Of a stretch of DNA of 11,607 bases, positions 5,372 through 11,607 are shown piece after piece. Within the stretch, counting starts at the first letter, position 1, and each line of letters opens with the position of its first letter. Origin of the DNA: an uncultured Lachnospiraceae bacterium (lineage in GTDB: Bacteria > Bacillota > Clostridia > Lachnospirales > Lachnospiraceae). The DNA lies in the NCBI GenBank assembly GCA_910589635.1, contig CAJUTD010000089.1, positions 1 to 11,607 on the forward strand, read 5' to 3'. The notes under the pieces were generated by a model. It made no database searches. It worked only from the letters and a program-made list of their open reading frames with translations, and had not been told where the DNA came from. Position numbers and translations under genes: made by a program.

Positions 5372-6919
5372 GTGCTAGGTTTACTTATCGCTGTAGTTGT
5401 CACGTTAATTATCGCGGTACCTATTACTTACTTTGCTACGGTTGCATATCGCAAGCATGTCGCAGAATCCAAGATTGGAAGTGCGGAGGAGAAGGCAAGG
5501 GAGATAATAGATGAAGCTGTTAAGACTGCTGAGAGCAAGAAGCGGGAATCTATGCTGGAAATCAAGGAAGAGTCCATTCGCAGCAAGAATGAATTGGACA
5601 AGGAGATTAAAGAACGTCGGAATGAGATTCAGCGCAATGAGCGACGCATTATCCAGAAGGAAGAACATTTGGATAAGAAATTAGAGTCCATTGAGAAGAG
5701 AGAAGCAGGTTTTGCAGCAAAGGAAGAAGAAATTAACAGGCAGAAGACAGAAGTTGCACAACTACATGAGAAACGTTTACAGGAACTGGAAAGAATCTCA
5801 GGATTAACCTCTGAACAGGCAAAAGATTATCTTTTAAAAATGATTGAAGATGATGTGAAGCTTGATACTGCAAAATTGATCAAAGAAATGGAAATCAAAG
5901 CAAAAGAGGAAGCAGGGAAAAAAGCGAGAGAATATATCGTAACGGCTATTCAGAAATGTGCTGCCGATCATGTGGCGGAGACTACGATTTCTGTAGTGCA
6001 GCTTCCGAATGATGAGATGAAAGGAAGGATTATCGGTAGGGAAGGTCGCAACATCAGGACTTTGGAGACCATGACAGGTGTAGACCTGATTATCGATGAC
6101 ACCCCGGAGGCTGTAATACTTTCCGGGTTTGATCCAGTCCGACGTGAAGTGGCTAGAATTGCTTTGGAGAAATTGATTGTGGATGGACGTATCCATCCTG
6201 CAAGAATCGAAGAAATGGTGGAGAAAGCTCAGAAAGAAGTCGAGACCATGATTCGGGAAGAGGGAGAAGCGGCAACGCTGGAAGTTGGAGTACATGGAAT
6301 CCATTCAGAGCTTGTCCGTCTGCTTGGAAAGATGAAATTCAGGACAAGCTATGGGCAGAATGCGTTAAAGCATTCCATTGAGGTAGCGCAACTCTCAGGG
6401 TTATTGGCGGCAGAAGTAGGTGTGGATGTGAGATTGGCGAAGCGTGCCGGTTTGCTCCACGATATTGGAAAGTCTGTTGACCATGAAGTGGAAGGCTCCC
6501 ATATTCAGATAGGTGTGGACCTGTGTAGAAAATACAAGGAAAGCCCAATGATAATTAATGCAGTTGAAGCGCATCATGGAGATGTTGAACCGGAATCTCT
6601 GATTGCATGTCTTGTGCAGGCGGCGGATGCCATTTCAGCAGCCCGGCCAGGTGCAAGAAGAGAGACGTTGGAGACATATTCCAACAGACTGAAACAGTTA
6701 GAGGATATTGCGAACGGTTTCAAAGGTGTGGATAAGTCATTTGCTATTCAGGCAGGTAGAGAGATTCGGATTATGGTGGTTCCTGACCAGATTGGCGATG
6801 CTGACATGGTTCTGTTAGCTCGTGATATTTCCAAACAAATCGAGAATGATTTGGAATATCCAGGGCAGATCAAAGTCAATGTAATTCGAGAGTCTCGTGT
6901 AACGGATTATGCCAGGTAA
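5372..6919 (+). CDS. rny: Ribonuclease Y
   Basis: A 515-residue endoribonuclease that starts bulk mRNA decay at the membrane. Residues 2-24 form the N-terminal membrane anchor. A long charged coiled coil follows (about 30-200, rich in Glu, Lys and Arg). Then comes a KH RNA-binding domain with GRIIGREGRN at 218-227, and an HD metal-dependent nuclease domain with H334 and the pair H363-D364 in AGLLHDIGKSVDHE. A C-terminal conserved domain ends near DYAR. The length is standard. The start is GTG at 5372, chosen because AAAGGAGG (5357-5364) stands 7 nt before it and the hydrophobic anchor begins there. It follows recX by 143 bp with no clear terminator, so it is partly co-transcribed with recA-recX or uses a promoter I could not pin down in that A+T-rich gap. 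A strong terminator ends the unit. Confidence 0.97.
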   Translation: MLGLLIAVVVTLIIAVPITYFATVAYRKHVAESKIGSAEEKAREIIDEAVKTAESKKRESMLEIKEESIRSKNELDKEIKERRNEIQRNERRIIQKEEHLDKKLESIEKREAGFAAKEEEINRQKTEVAQLHEKRLQELERISGLTSEQAKDYLLKMIEDDVKLDTAKLIKEMEIKAKEEAGKKAREYIVTAIQKCAADHVAETTISVVQLPNDEMKGRIIGREGRNIRTLETMTGVDLIIDDTPEAVILSGFDPVRREVARIALEKLIVDGRIHPARIEEMVEKAQKEVETMIREEGEAATLEVGVHGIHSELVRLLGKMKFRTSYGQNALKHSIEVAQLSGLLAAEVGVDVRLAKRAGLLHDIGKSVDHEVEGSHIQIGVDLCRKYKESPMIINAVEAHHGDVEPESLIACLVQAADAISAARPGARRETLETYSNRLKQLEDIANGFKGVDKSFAIQAGREIRIMVVPDQIGDADMVLLARDISKQIENDLEYPGQIKVNVIRESRVTDYAR

Positions 6920-6926
6920 GAGGTTT

Positions 6927-6960
6927 AAGACCGTCAACAAGGTTTTGTTGGCGGTCTTTT
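6927..6960 (+). terminator. Intrinsic terminator of rny
   Basis: AAGACCG-T-CAACA (6927-6939) pairs with TGTTG-G-CGGTCTT (6946-6958), a 13-bp stem whose only imperfection is one T-G wobble. The loop is six bases and the 3' arm ends in TTTT. It lies 7 bases after the rny stop. Confidence 0.92.
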
Positions 6961-7044
6961 CTGCTTTAGCCTTAAGTTCTAAGATACTTGCGGGCGAGCA
7001 TAGTATTTTTTGGATAAATTATTGATTTAAGTAAGGAGGACAAT

Positions 7045-7605
7045 ATGGGACAACCATCAATTAAACGGATTAAAAGAGAATTGGAGCATCAGGGAAGTAT
7101 TTTGGATATCTATACGGATTACATGGAATTGCCGGATGGTAAGATCGAGAAGTGGGATTATGTGGAACACCGCAAGGGGGCCGCGGCAGTCGTACCAGTA
7201 TTGCCAGACGGCAGGATATTGATGGTGCGCCAATATCGGAACGCATTGGAGCGTGATACGCTGGAGATACCAGCGGGTTCTAGGGATTCGGTGACAGAAC
7301 CTACAATAGAATGCGCGTCCAGGGAATTGGAAGAGGAGACAGGTTACCGTTGTGACCATTTGGAGTTTCTGCTTTCTTTGCGGACAACGGTTGCATTTTG
7401 TAATGAGATGGTCGATGTGTATGCCGCCAGGGATTTAGTGCCCACAGAACAACATTTAGATGAAGGAGAGTTTATTGAGTTGGAGGCGCATCCAATTCAG
7501 GAGTTGTGCGATATGATTTATCAAGGCGTTATTCAGGATGGCAAGACAGTGGCGGCGATTTTGGCATATAAGGACAAGTACGGCAAAAAAGTGGACAGGG
7601 AATGA
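7045..7605 (+). CDS. Nudix hydrolase, ADP-ribose pyrophosphatase type
   Basis: A 186-residue cytoplasmic Nudix enzyme, probably splitting ADP-ribose or a related nucleoside diphosphate sugar. The Nudix box runs from G78 to Y101 and ends in REELEEETGY-like REL-EEE-TGY (93-101), with E85 seven residues before R93. The stretch VRQYRNALERDTLEIPAG (61-78) upstream is typical of the ADP-ribose pyrophosphatase branch. The loop between G78 and E85 holds six residues instead of the canonical five. A GTAAGGAGG sits before the ATG. The gene follows the rny terminator by about 85 bp and precedes spoIIM by 63 bp in the same direction. No convincing promoter of its own was found. Substrate is family inference. 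Confidence 0.88.
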   Translation: MGQPSIKRIKRELEHQGSILDIYTDYMELPDGKIEKWDYVEHRKGAAAVVPVLPDGRILMVRQYRNALERDTLEIPAGSRDSVTEPTIECASRELEEETGYRCDHLEFLLSLRTTVAFCNEMVDVYAARDLVPTEQHLDEGEFIELEAHPIQELCDMIYQGVIQDGKTVAAILAYKDKYGKKVDRE

Positions 7606-7668
7606 ATTTTCAGATATGGCCCCGCATAAGATAGAAGAAAGAATGTTGGGATATGTTGTGGGAAGCGT

Positions 7669-8304
7669 ATGAAAAAATTATTGCAATTGCGTTGGAAGCG
7701 GCAGGAGAGGATGCCCAAAAGCAGATCGTTATGGACGCGCGTGATACAGGGGAGCCTTCTGGGAGCTTTTGCAGCGGGAATTTTGTTGGCAAATTTGATG
7801 GGAAGGGAGGCAGTTTCCAATGCGGGGATTCTGAATGATTATTTTGTGGAAAAATTCCAGTACACAGAGGTGAGTGGAGAAAATTTGTTTTTCTACATCA
7901 TCGGGGAGCGTGTGCCTCTGGTATTGCTTCTGCTGATGCTGGCCCTGACGACACTTAGCATGGTTGGGGGAATCCTTATGTTGAGTTGGCAGGGATTTTC
8001 TGTAGGATTTATGCTTTCTACAGCGATTGCCAAATATGGGGTAAAAGGGATTCTTCTGGTGCTGGGAGGGTTATTTCCGCAGTATTTATTCTATTTGCCG
8101 GTCTATATTTTGTATTGTTACCTTGCGAATTATCTGCGTTTGAGACTGAGTAAGGACAGGATAGGCAATGGGTCTGATCGAGGTTATATTTTGGGAGCTT
8201 GGCTGGTATCGGCGGCTGGACTTTTGGTGTTATTTGTGATGGGGATTTTTCTGGAAAGTTATGTGAATCCCTTGATTTTGAAAAAAATATTAAAAATATT
8301 TTAA
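7669..8304 (+). CDS. spoIIM: Stage II sporulation protein M (SpoIIM/DUF95 family)
   Basis: A 211-residue integral membrane protein. SpoIIM, with SpoIID and SpoIIP, drives the membrane migration that engulfs the forespore. A basic N-terminus (KKLLQLRWKRQER) is followed by hydrophobic segments at about 25-44, 82-105, 107-121, 126-152 and 173-195. The stretch GGLFPQYLFYLPVYILYCYLA (133-153) is the SpoIIM-like signature. The start is uncertain: ATG 7669 has only a weak GGGAAG, and ATG 7711 (residue 15) has an AGGAG very close to it, but both keep all membrane segments. The gene lies between the Nudix gene and xerD, a linkage familiar in clostridia. It argues for a spore-forming host. Confidence 0.86.
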   Translation: MKKLLQLRWKRQERMPKSRSLWTRVIQGSLLGAFAAGILLANLMGREAVSNAGILNDYFVEKFQYTEVSGENLFFYIIGERVPLVLLLLMLALTTLSMVGGILMLSWQGFSVGFMLSTAIAKYGVKGILLVLGGLFPQYLFYLPVYILYCYLANYLRLRLSKDRIGNGSDRGYILGAWLVSAAGLLVLFVMGIFLESYVNPLILKKILKIF

Positions 8305-8396
8305 AAAAATTTTACAATATGTAGATGGATGAAAAGGGATATGGACGACATCTTGTGGAACCCTATAAAAGCTCGAATATAAGGCGAAAAATCCAT

Positions 8397-8425
8397 TTGA
8401 TTTTCTGTGAAAATGTTATTATAAT
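8397..8425 (+). promoter_or_regulatory. Promoter upstream of the xerD remnant
   Basis: TTGATT (8397-8402) and a perfect TATAAT (8420-8425) are 17 bp apart. The start would fall near 8432, about 49 nt before the xerD ATG. The promoter still looks intact although the gene behind it is broken. Confidence 0.7.
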
Positions 8426-8480
8426 GATAGTTGTCAGAAGGATTTTAATGACATAAAACGATAGATGGGGTAGTTGATTT

Positions 8481-9244
8481 ATGACAGAAATAATACAAAA
8501 ATTTGTCCTGTATATGAAAGAGGTGCGCAAGACCTCGGAGAATACTGTGCTCTCATATGAGCGGGACTTAAAGAAGATGAATCAATATTTTGCAGAGCAG
8601 GGCATCCAAAAGGTTGGGCAGATTACTGATACCGCCTTGAATTCCTATATCCTTTTTTTGGAGAGTCAAGGCAGAAAACCATCTACCATATCCAGGAATA
8701 TTGCCTCTATGAAAGCCTTTTTTCAGTATTTACAGAGAGAAGGATACACAAAGCAAAATATTGCCGAGGATTTGAAGGCGCCCAGAGTGGAACGCAAAGC
8801 GCCCACTGTATTATCAGAGGAAGAGACGATGCGGCTTTTAGAGCAGGCGGCAGGAGATTCTCCCAAGGAACTGCGTGACAGGGCCATGCTGGAATTGCTG
8901 TACGCTACTGGAATTCAGGTTTCTGAATTGGTTACCTTAAAATTATCTGACGTAAATCTACAGATGGAATATCTCGTCTGCACAGACAATAGCAGGGAGC
9001 GGATTATCCCATTTGGCTCCATGGCAAAACGGGCGTTGGAAGCCTATTTGAAACAGGGACGCGCACCTCTGCTCTCAGGAGGGGACAGCGTATATTTGTT
9101 TACCAACTGTTCAGGGCAGGTGATGAGCCGTCAGGGATTCTGGAAATTAGTGAAATCTTACGGTAAGAAAGCAGGCATTACCAGTGAGCTGACGACACAT
9201 ACGCTGCGCCGCTCAGCAATGGGGATGTAAGCCAGCTTAAAGAA
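8481..9244 (+). pseudogene. xerD: Degenerate XerD-type tyrosine recombinase, C-terminus lost
   Basis: The open frame of 249 codons ends at 9230, while XerD is normally about 290-300 residues. The N-terminal core-binding (SAM-like) domain is complete (about 1-100, with TVLSYERDLKKM and SRNIASMKAFF). The catalytic domain is damaged. LLYATGLRVSEL reads LLYATGIQVSEL, so catalytic Arg I is Q146. The GKGNKER hairpin reads TDNSRER (168-174), without the usual lysine. The Arg II motif HTLRR (240-244) is present. Then the expected HSFATHLLENG stretch is missing, and the frame runs into AMGM and a stop. Bases 9218-9244 in another frame encode NGDVSQLKE, the next conserved piece, which indicates a deletion with frameshift. 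The second His/Trp and the nucleophilic Tyr are gone. It converges on aroF. Confidence 0.85.
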
Positions 9245-9260
9245 TGTTGTAATTATAGAA

Positions 9261-9287
9261 GAGCGAACGAACCTATGCCGTTCGCTC
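9261..9287. terminator. Perfect inverted repeat downstream of xerD
   Basis: GAGCGAACG (9261-9269) and CGTTCGCTC (9279-9287) are exact reverse complements with a 9-base loop. It lies between two converging genes and may act as a terminator in either direction, but no T run follows on either strand. A smaller repeat, GGATT-GCA-AATCC (9291-9303), lies next to it. Confidence 0.45.
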
Positions 9288-9314
9288 CTGGGATTGCAAA
9301 TCCATATATACTGC

Positions 9315-9349
9315 GTTGTGGGAGAGTAAGGCATTTCCCCTCCCACAAC
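9315..9349 (-). terminator. Hairpin after aroF
   Basis: GTTGTGGGAG (9315-9324) and CTCCCACAAC (9340-9349) pair perfectly over 10 bp around a 15-base loop, starting 3 bases past the aroF stop on the minus strand. The position is right for the end of the aro transcript. A T run is lacking, so it could also mainly protect the mRNA 3' end. Confidence 0.5.
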
Positions 9350-9352
9350 AAA

Positions 9353-10381
9353 TTAGTTCATTTCTGCAATGTGATAAATCAACTCTTCTGATTCTTTCCA
9401 TCCAAGACATGGGTCGGTAATGGATTTCCCATAAATATGTCCGCCTACTTTCTGGCATCCGGGTTCAATGTAACTTTCAATCATTACGCCTTTTACCAGT
9501 TTATGGATTTCTGGAGAAATTTTGCGGTTGTGCATGATTTCTTTGACAATACGGATTTGCTGCTCATACTGTTTGTTGGAATTGGAATGGTTGGAGTCAA
9601 TGATGGCGGCATGATTTTTTAATTCCATCTCATCATACATTTGAATAAGCCGTTCTAAATCCTCATAGTGGTAATTGGGGATGCAGACGCCGCGTTTGTT
9701 GACAGCTCCGCGCAGCACAACGTGGGTCAGGGGATTGCCGCTAGTGTCTGCTTCGTATCCACGGAAGACGAAATGATGCGGATGCTGTGCCGCGTACACG
9801 GAATTAAGCATAACGGAATAATCGCCGCTGGTAGGGTTTTTCATACCAGCCGGCACATCGAAGCCGCTGACGGTAAGGCGGTGCTGTTGGTCTTCCACGG
9901 AGCGTGCACCAATGGCAACGTAGGAGAGAAGGTCTTCTACATAAGGCCAATTTTCAGGGTAGAGCATCTCATCGGCGGAAGATAGTCCGCTTTCCTCTAA
10001 GGCACGAATGTGCATTTTACGCATGGCAATCAGCCCGGCAACCATATCCGGCCGTTTTTCCGGATCAGGCTGATGGGCAATGCCTTTGTAGCCTTCGCCA
10101 GTGGTTCGCGGTTTATTTGTGTAAATGCGCGGCACTAAGACGAGGCGGTCTTTTACTTTCTCCTGTACCCTGCTGAGGCGGTTGATGTAATCACAGACGG
10201 AATCTTCGTTATCTGCGGAGCATGGACCGATAATAACCAGGAATTTGTCGGAGGCGCCGGTGATAATATCGCTGACCATTTGGTCGCGTTCTCTCTTTGT
10301 GCGCGTGGCCGTTTCTGAAAGCCCATATTCCTGTTTGATTTCTTCCGGGCTTGGAAGTTGTTTGATAAATTTAAAACTCAT
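9353..10381 (-). CDS. aroF: 3-deoxy-7-phosphoheptulonate synthase (DAHP synthase, type I)
   Basis: A 342-residue enzyme that condenses phosphoenolpyruvate and erythrose 4-phosphate to DAHP, the first step of the shikimate pathway. It is the class related to E. coli AroF/AroG/AroH. Visible motifs are GPCS (52-55, metal ligand C54), KPRTTGEGYKG (90-100), GARSVEDQQHR (158-168), the metal-binding His in DSNHSNSNK (H265), MIESYIEPG (300-308) and SITDPCLGW (320-328, D323). The N-terminal 45 residues correspond to the extension that carries feedback control in this class. The effector (Phe, Tyr or Trp) cannot be told. A GAAGGAG precedes the ATG. It lies 205 bp downstream of aroE on the same strand, with a hairpin repeat between. 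The symbol is generic, since subtype is unresolved. Confidence 0.95.
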   Translation of the reverse strand: MSFKFIKQLPSPEEIKQEYGLSETATRTKRERDQMVSDIITGASDKFLVIIGPCSADNEDSVCDYINRLSRVQEKVKDRLVLVPRIYTNKPRTTGEGYKGIAHQPDPEKRPDMVAGLIAMRKMHIRALEESGLSSADEMLYPENWPYVEDLLSYVAIGARSVEDQQHRLTVSGFDVPAGMKNPTSGDYSVMLNSVYAAQHPHHFVFRGYEADTSGNPLTHVVLRGAVNKRGVCIPNYHYEDLERLIQMYDEMELKNHAAIIDSNHSNSNKQYEQQIRIVKEIMHNRKISPEIHKLVKGVMIESYIEPGCQKVGGHIYGKSITDPCLGWKESEELIYHIAEMN

Positions 10382-10427
10382 ATGGAAAACTCCTTCTTTT
10401 ATAAATGAAATAATAATTATGTGTTTG

Positions 10428-10577
10428 CAAAAGGTTTACAGAGCAAAGCAATGGAAACTACATGCACAAAAATCACTCTGGGAAGTCAGCTTCCCAAGAT
10501 AATTTTTGTGCACTTTGTCTTTGCCGCATGAGCGGCAAGACCTTTTGAACGAGTAAATATATTAGTGCAACAGCCCC
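10428..10577 (-). repeat. Structured dispersed repeat (MITE-like) between aroE and aroF
   Basis: This 150-bp stretch is packed with inverted repeats. An outer pair CAAAAGGT (10428-10435) and ACCTTTTG (10540-10547) encloses three hairpins. One is GTTTACA/TGGAAAC (10434-10440 and 10452-10458, one mismatch). The second is an 11-bp stem TGCACAAAAAT/ATTTTTGTGCA (10463-10473 and 10502-10512), capped by TGGGAAG-TCAG-CTTCCCA (10479-10496). The third is TTGCCGC-ATGA-GCGGCAA (10521-10538). On the minus strand it begins GGGGCTGTTGCACTAATATA (from 10577), 10 bases beyond the aroE stop. Related sequence is at 4529-4582 and 11563-11607. It encodes no protein. As RNA in the aro transcript it could act as a processing site or partial terminator. 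Confidence 0.6.
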
Positions 10578-10586
10578 ACTCTAATC

Positions 10587-11456
10587 CTAATGGGTAAAAT
10601 ATTTCTCCTTGATAATATCTGTGGGCATTTTCTGTCCAGTCCAGCATTCAAAAGCCGCTGCACCTTGATAGAGGAGCATATACATGCCGTTAAAGCAGGG
10701 GCAGCCCCTTTCGCTTGCCTGTTTCATAAGCATTGTCTCCTTGGGATTGTAGATAATGTCTGAGACGATTAGCCCCTGGTGCAGCATGGAGGAGTCAGCA
10801 ATTGGACTGGCAGAACTGTTGGGAGCCATGCCGACGCTGGTCGCATTGGTTAAGATGGCGCTTTCACGAATGCTCTCGGCAAGGAGGGCATTGTCTTCTA
10901 TATCCAGAAGGCGGATGCGGCATCCTGTCTCGGAAGCTACGCGCTGGCAGAAAGCGGCGGTCTTGTCCCACGAGGCGTTTTGGCGTTTAAACATATCAAT
11001 GGAAGAAACGCCGTCCAGAGCTGCCTGTATACAGATGGCAGTGGCAGCCCCGCCCGCGCCTAAAAGCGTCATTTTCTTGTCGATGATGTCATGGCCGGCA
11101 TCTATTACGGAACGCATATACCCGACGCCGTCGGTTGTATGCCCGATCAGTTTGTTGTCCTTTACAATTACAGTGTTTACCGCGCCGGCAAGCCTTGCGG
11201 CAGGTGTCAGTTCGTCCAAATATGGTAAGATATGTACTTTTAAAGGCATGGTAAGGTTGAAGCCGCAGATACCGGCTGCCTTCAAGCCCATGACAGCGTC
11301 CTGTAGATGTTCAGGCGTCACGTCAAAAGCAAGATATACATAGTCAAGCCCAAGCAGGCCAAAAGCCGCATTGTGCATCTGCGGTGAGATGCTATGCGAT
11401 ACCGGACTGCCTAAGAGCGCGGTCAGTTTCGTTTTTCCAGTGATTTCATAGTCCAT
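10587..11456 (-). CDS. aroE: Shikimate dehydrogenase
   Basis: A 289-residue NADP-dependent enzyme that reduces 3-dehydroshikimate to shikimate, the fourth step of the pathway. The substrate domain shows GSPVSHSISPQMHN (16-29, shikimate-binding serines S22 and S24), GFNLTMPLK (65-73) with catalytic K73, and NTVIV...GHTTDGVGY (94-113) with D109. The nucleotide domain has LLGAGGAATA (131-140), and near the C-terminus MLLYQGAAAFECWTG carries the substrate-binding Gln. Two motifs deviate from the usual text: PHK is PLK, and the NADP-binding NR after the second strand reads KR (FKR, 156-158). Both also occur as natural variation in the wider family as far as I know. AAAGGTGA precedes the ATG. It is the first gene of the visible aroE-aroF unit. 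Confidence 0.95.
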   Translation of the reverse strand: MDYEITGKTKLTALLGSPVSHSISPQMHNAAFGLLGLDYVYLAFDVTPEHLQDAVMGLKAAGICGFNLTMPLKVHILPYLDELTPAARLAGAVNTVIVKDNKLIGHTTDGVGYMRSVIDAGHDIIDKKMTLLGAGGAATAICIQAALDGVSSIDMFKRQNASWDKTAAFCQRVASETGCRIRLLDIEDNALLAESIRESAILTNATSVGMAPNSSASPIADSSMLHQGLIVSDIIYNPKETMLMKQASERGCPCFNGMYMLLYQGAAAFECWTGQKMPTDIIKEKYFTH

Positions 11457-11490
11457 AGGTTCACCTTTTTTTCATTTTTGTTTTCAATCT

Positions 11491-11519
11491 ATCTTAAAAT
11501 ATTCTAAAAAATATGTCAA
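11491..11519 (-). promoter_or_regulatory. Promoter of aroE (aroE-aroF unit)
   Basis: On the minus strand a perfect TTGACA (11519-11514) and TAAGAT (11496-11491) are 17 bp apart. The start would be near 11484, about 28 nt before the aroE ATG. The partial repeat at the window edge lies upstream of it. Confidence 0.65.
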
Positions 11520-11562
11520 TGCATAATAATTTTGAGTTTCCCCATTTTGTATTTTTATAGTA

Positions 11563-11607
11563 CCAAAAGGTTTCCAGCACAAAGTGATGGAAACACTTTG
11601 CACAGAA
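11563..11607 (-). repeat. Second copy of the structured repeat, cut by the window edge
   Basis: Bases 11565-11607 match 10429-10471 at 33 of 43 positions without gaps, including the block TGGAAAC and the ends AAAAGGTTT and TGCACA. The GTTTCCA/TGGAAAC pair (11570-11576 and 11588-11594) is perfect here but mismatched in the other copy. CAAAGTG/CACTTTG (11580-11586 and 11594-11600) offers an alternative fold. The rest of the element lies beyond the window. Confidence 0.6.

Noticed and set aside
8283..8315. A/T-only inverted repeat at the end of spoIIM as a terminator.
   Set aside because: The stem has no G-C pair and is followed by A residues instead of a T run.
9265..9283. CGAAC ... GTTCG pattern after xerD, like a LexA box.
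   Set aside because: The half-sites are eight bases apart instead of four and belong to a longer hairpin (9261-9287) in a convergent gap without a promoter.

Overview
The window looks like chromosomal core DNA of a spore-forming member of the Clostridia, most likely the Lachnospiraceae. The grounds are the recA-recX-rny-Nudix-spoIIM-xerD gene order, purine-rich Shine-Dalgarno sites, A+T-rich promoters, a CGAAC-N4-GTTCG LexA box and a sporulation gene. The assignment is inference from gene content. No mobile-element genes, rRNA, tRNA or CRISPR array are visible.

Layout. (1) Bases 1-2516, minus strand: the N-terminal part of a membrane-anchored NodB/PdaA-like polysaccharide deacetylase cut by the window edge, then a KdpE-type response regulator and a short KdpD-like kinase. 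Kinase and regulator overlap by 8 nt, and the kinase promoter region carries a perfect palindrome and an 11-bp-phased direct repeat. (2) Bases 2559-3152: the divergent thioredoxin gene trxA, with a G+C-rich foldable leader and its own terminator. (3) Bases 3254-6960, plus strand: recA with a consensus -35 and a perfect LexA box, then recX, then rny (ribonuclease Y), closed by a strong intrinsic terminator. (4) Bases 7045-9244, plus strand: a Nudix hydrolase of the ADP-ribose pyrophosphatase type, spoIIM, and a decayed xerD. (5) Bases 9353-11519, minus strand: aroE then aroF (DAHP synthase), two shikimate-pathway enzymes converging on xerD.

How the genes relate. recA and recX form an SOS-controlled recombination pair, because RecX modulates RecA filaments. 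rny supplies membrane-bound mRNA decay. SpoIIM and the PdaA-like deacetylase fit an endospore former. aroF and aroE catalyse the first and fourth steps of chorismate synthesis.

The most notable features are not new gene systems. xerD keeps a good promoter but has lost the catalytic Arg I, the usual hairpin Lys and, through a deletion and frameshift, the nucleophilic Tyr region. A small non-coding repeat family built of nested inverted repeats occurs in the aroE-aroF gap, again (cut off) at the right edge, and apparently as an internally deleted form in the recA-recX gap. I found no evidence for a novel defence or biosynthetic system. There is no gene-free stretch longer than 300 bases; the longest gap, 2517-2779, holds the divergent kdpD/trxA control region.
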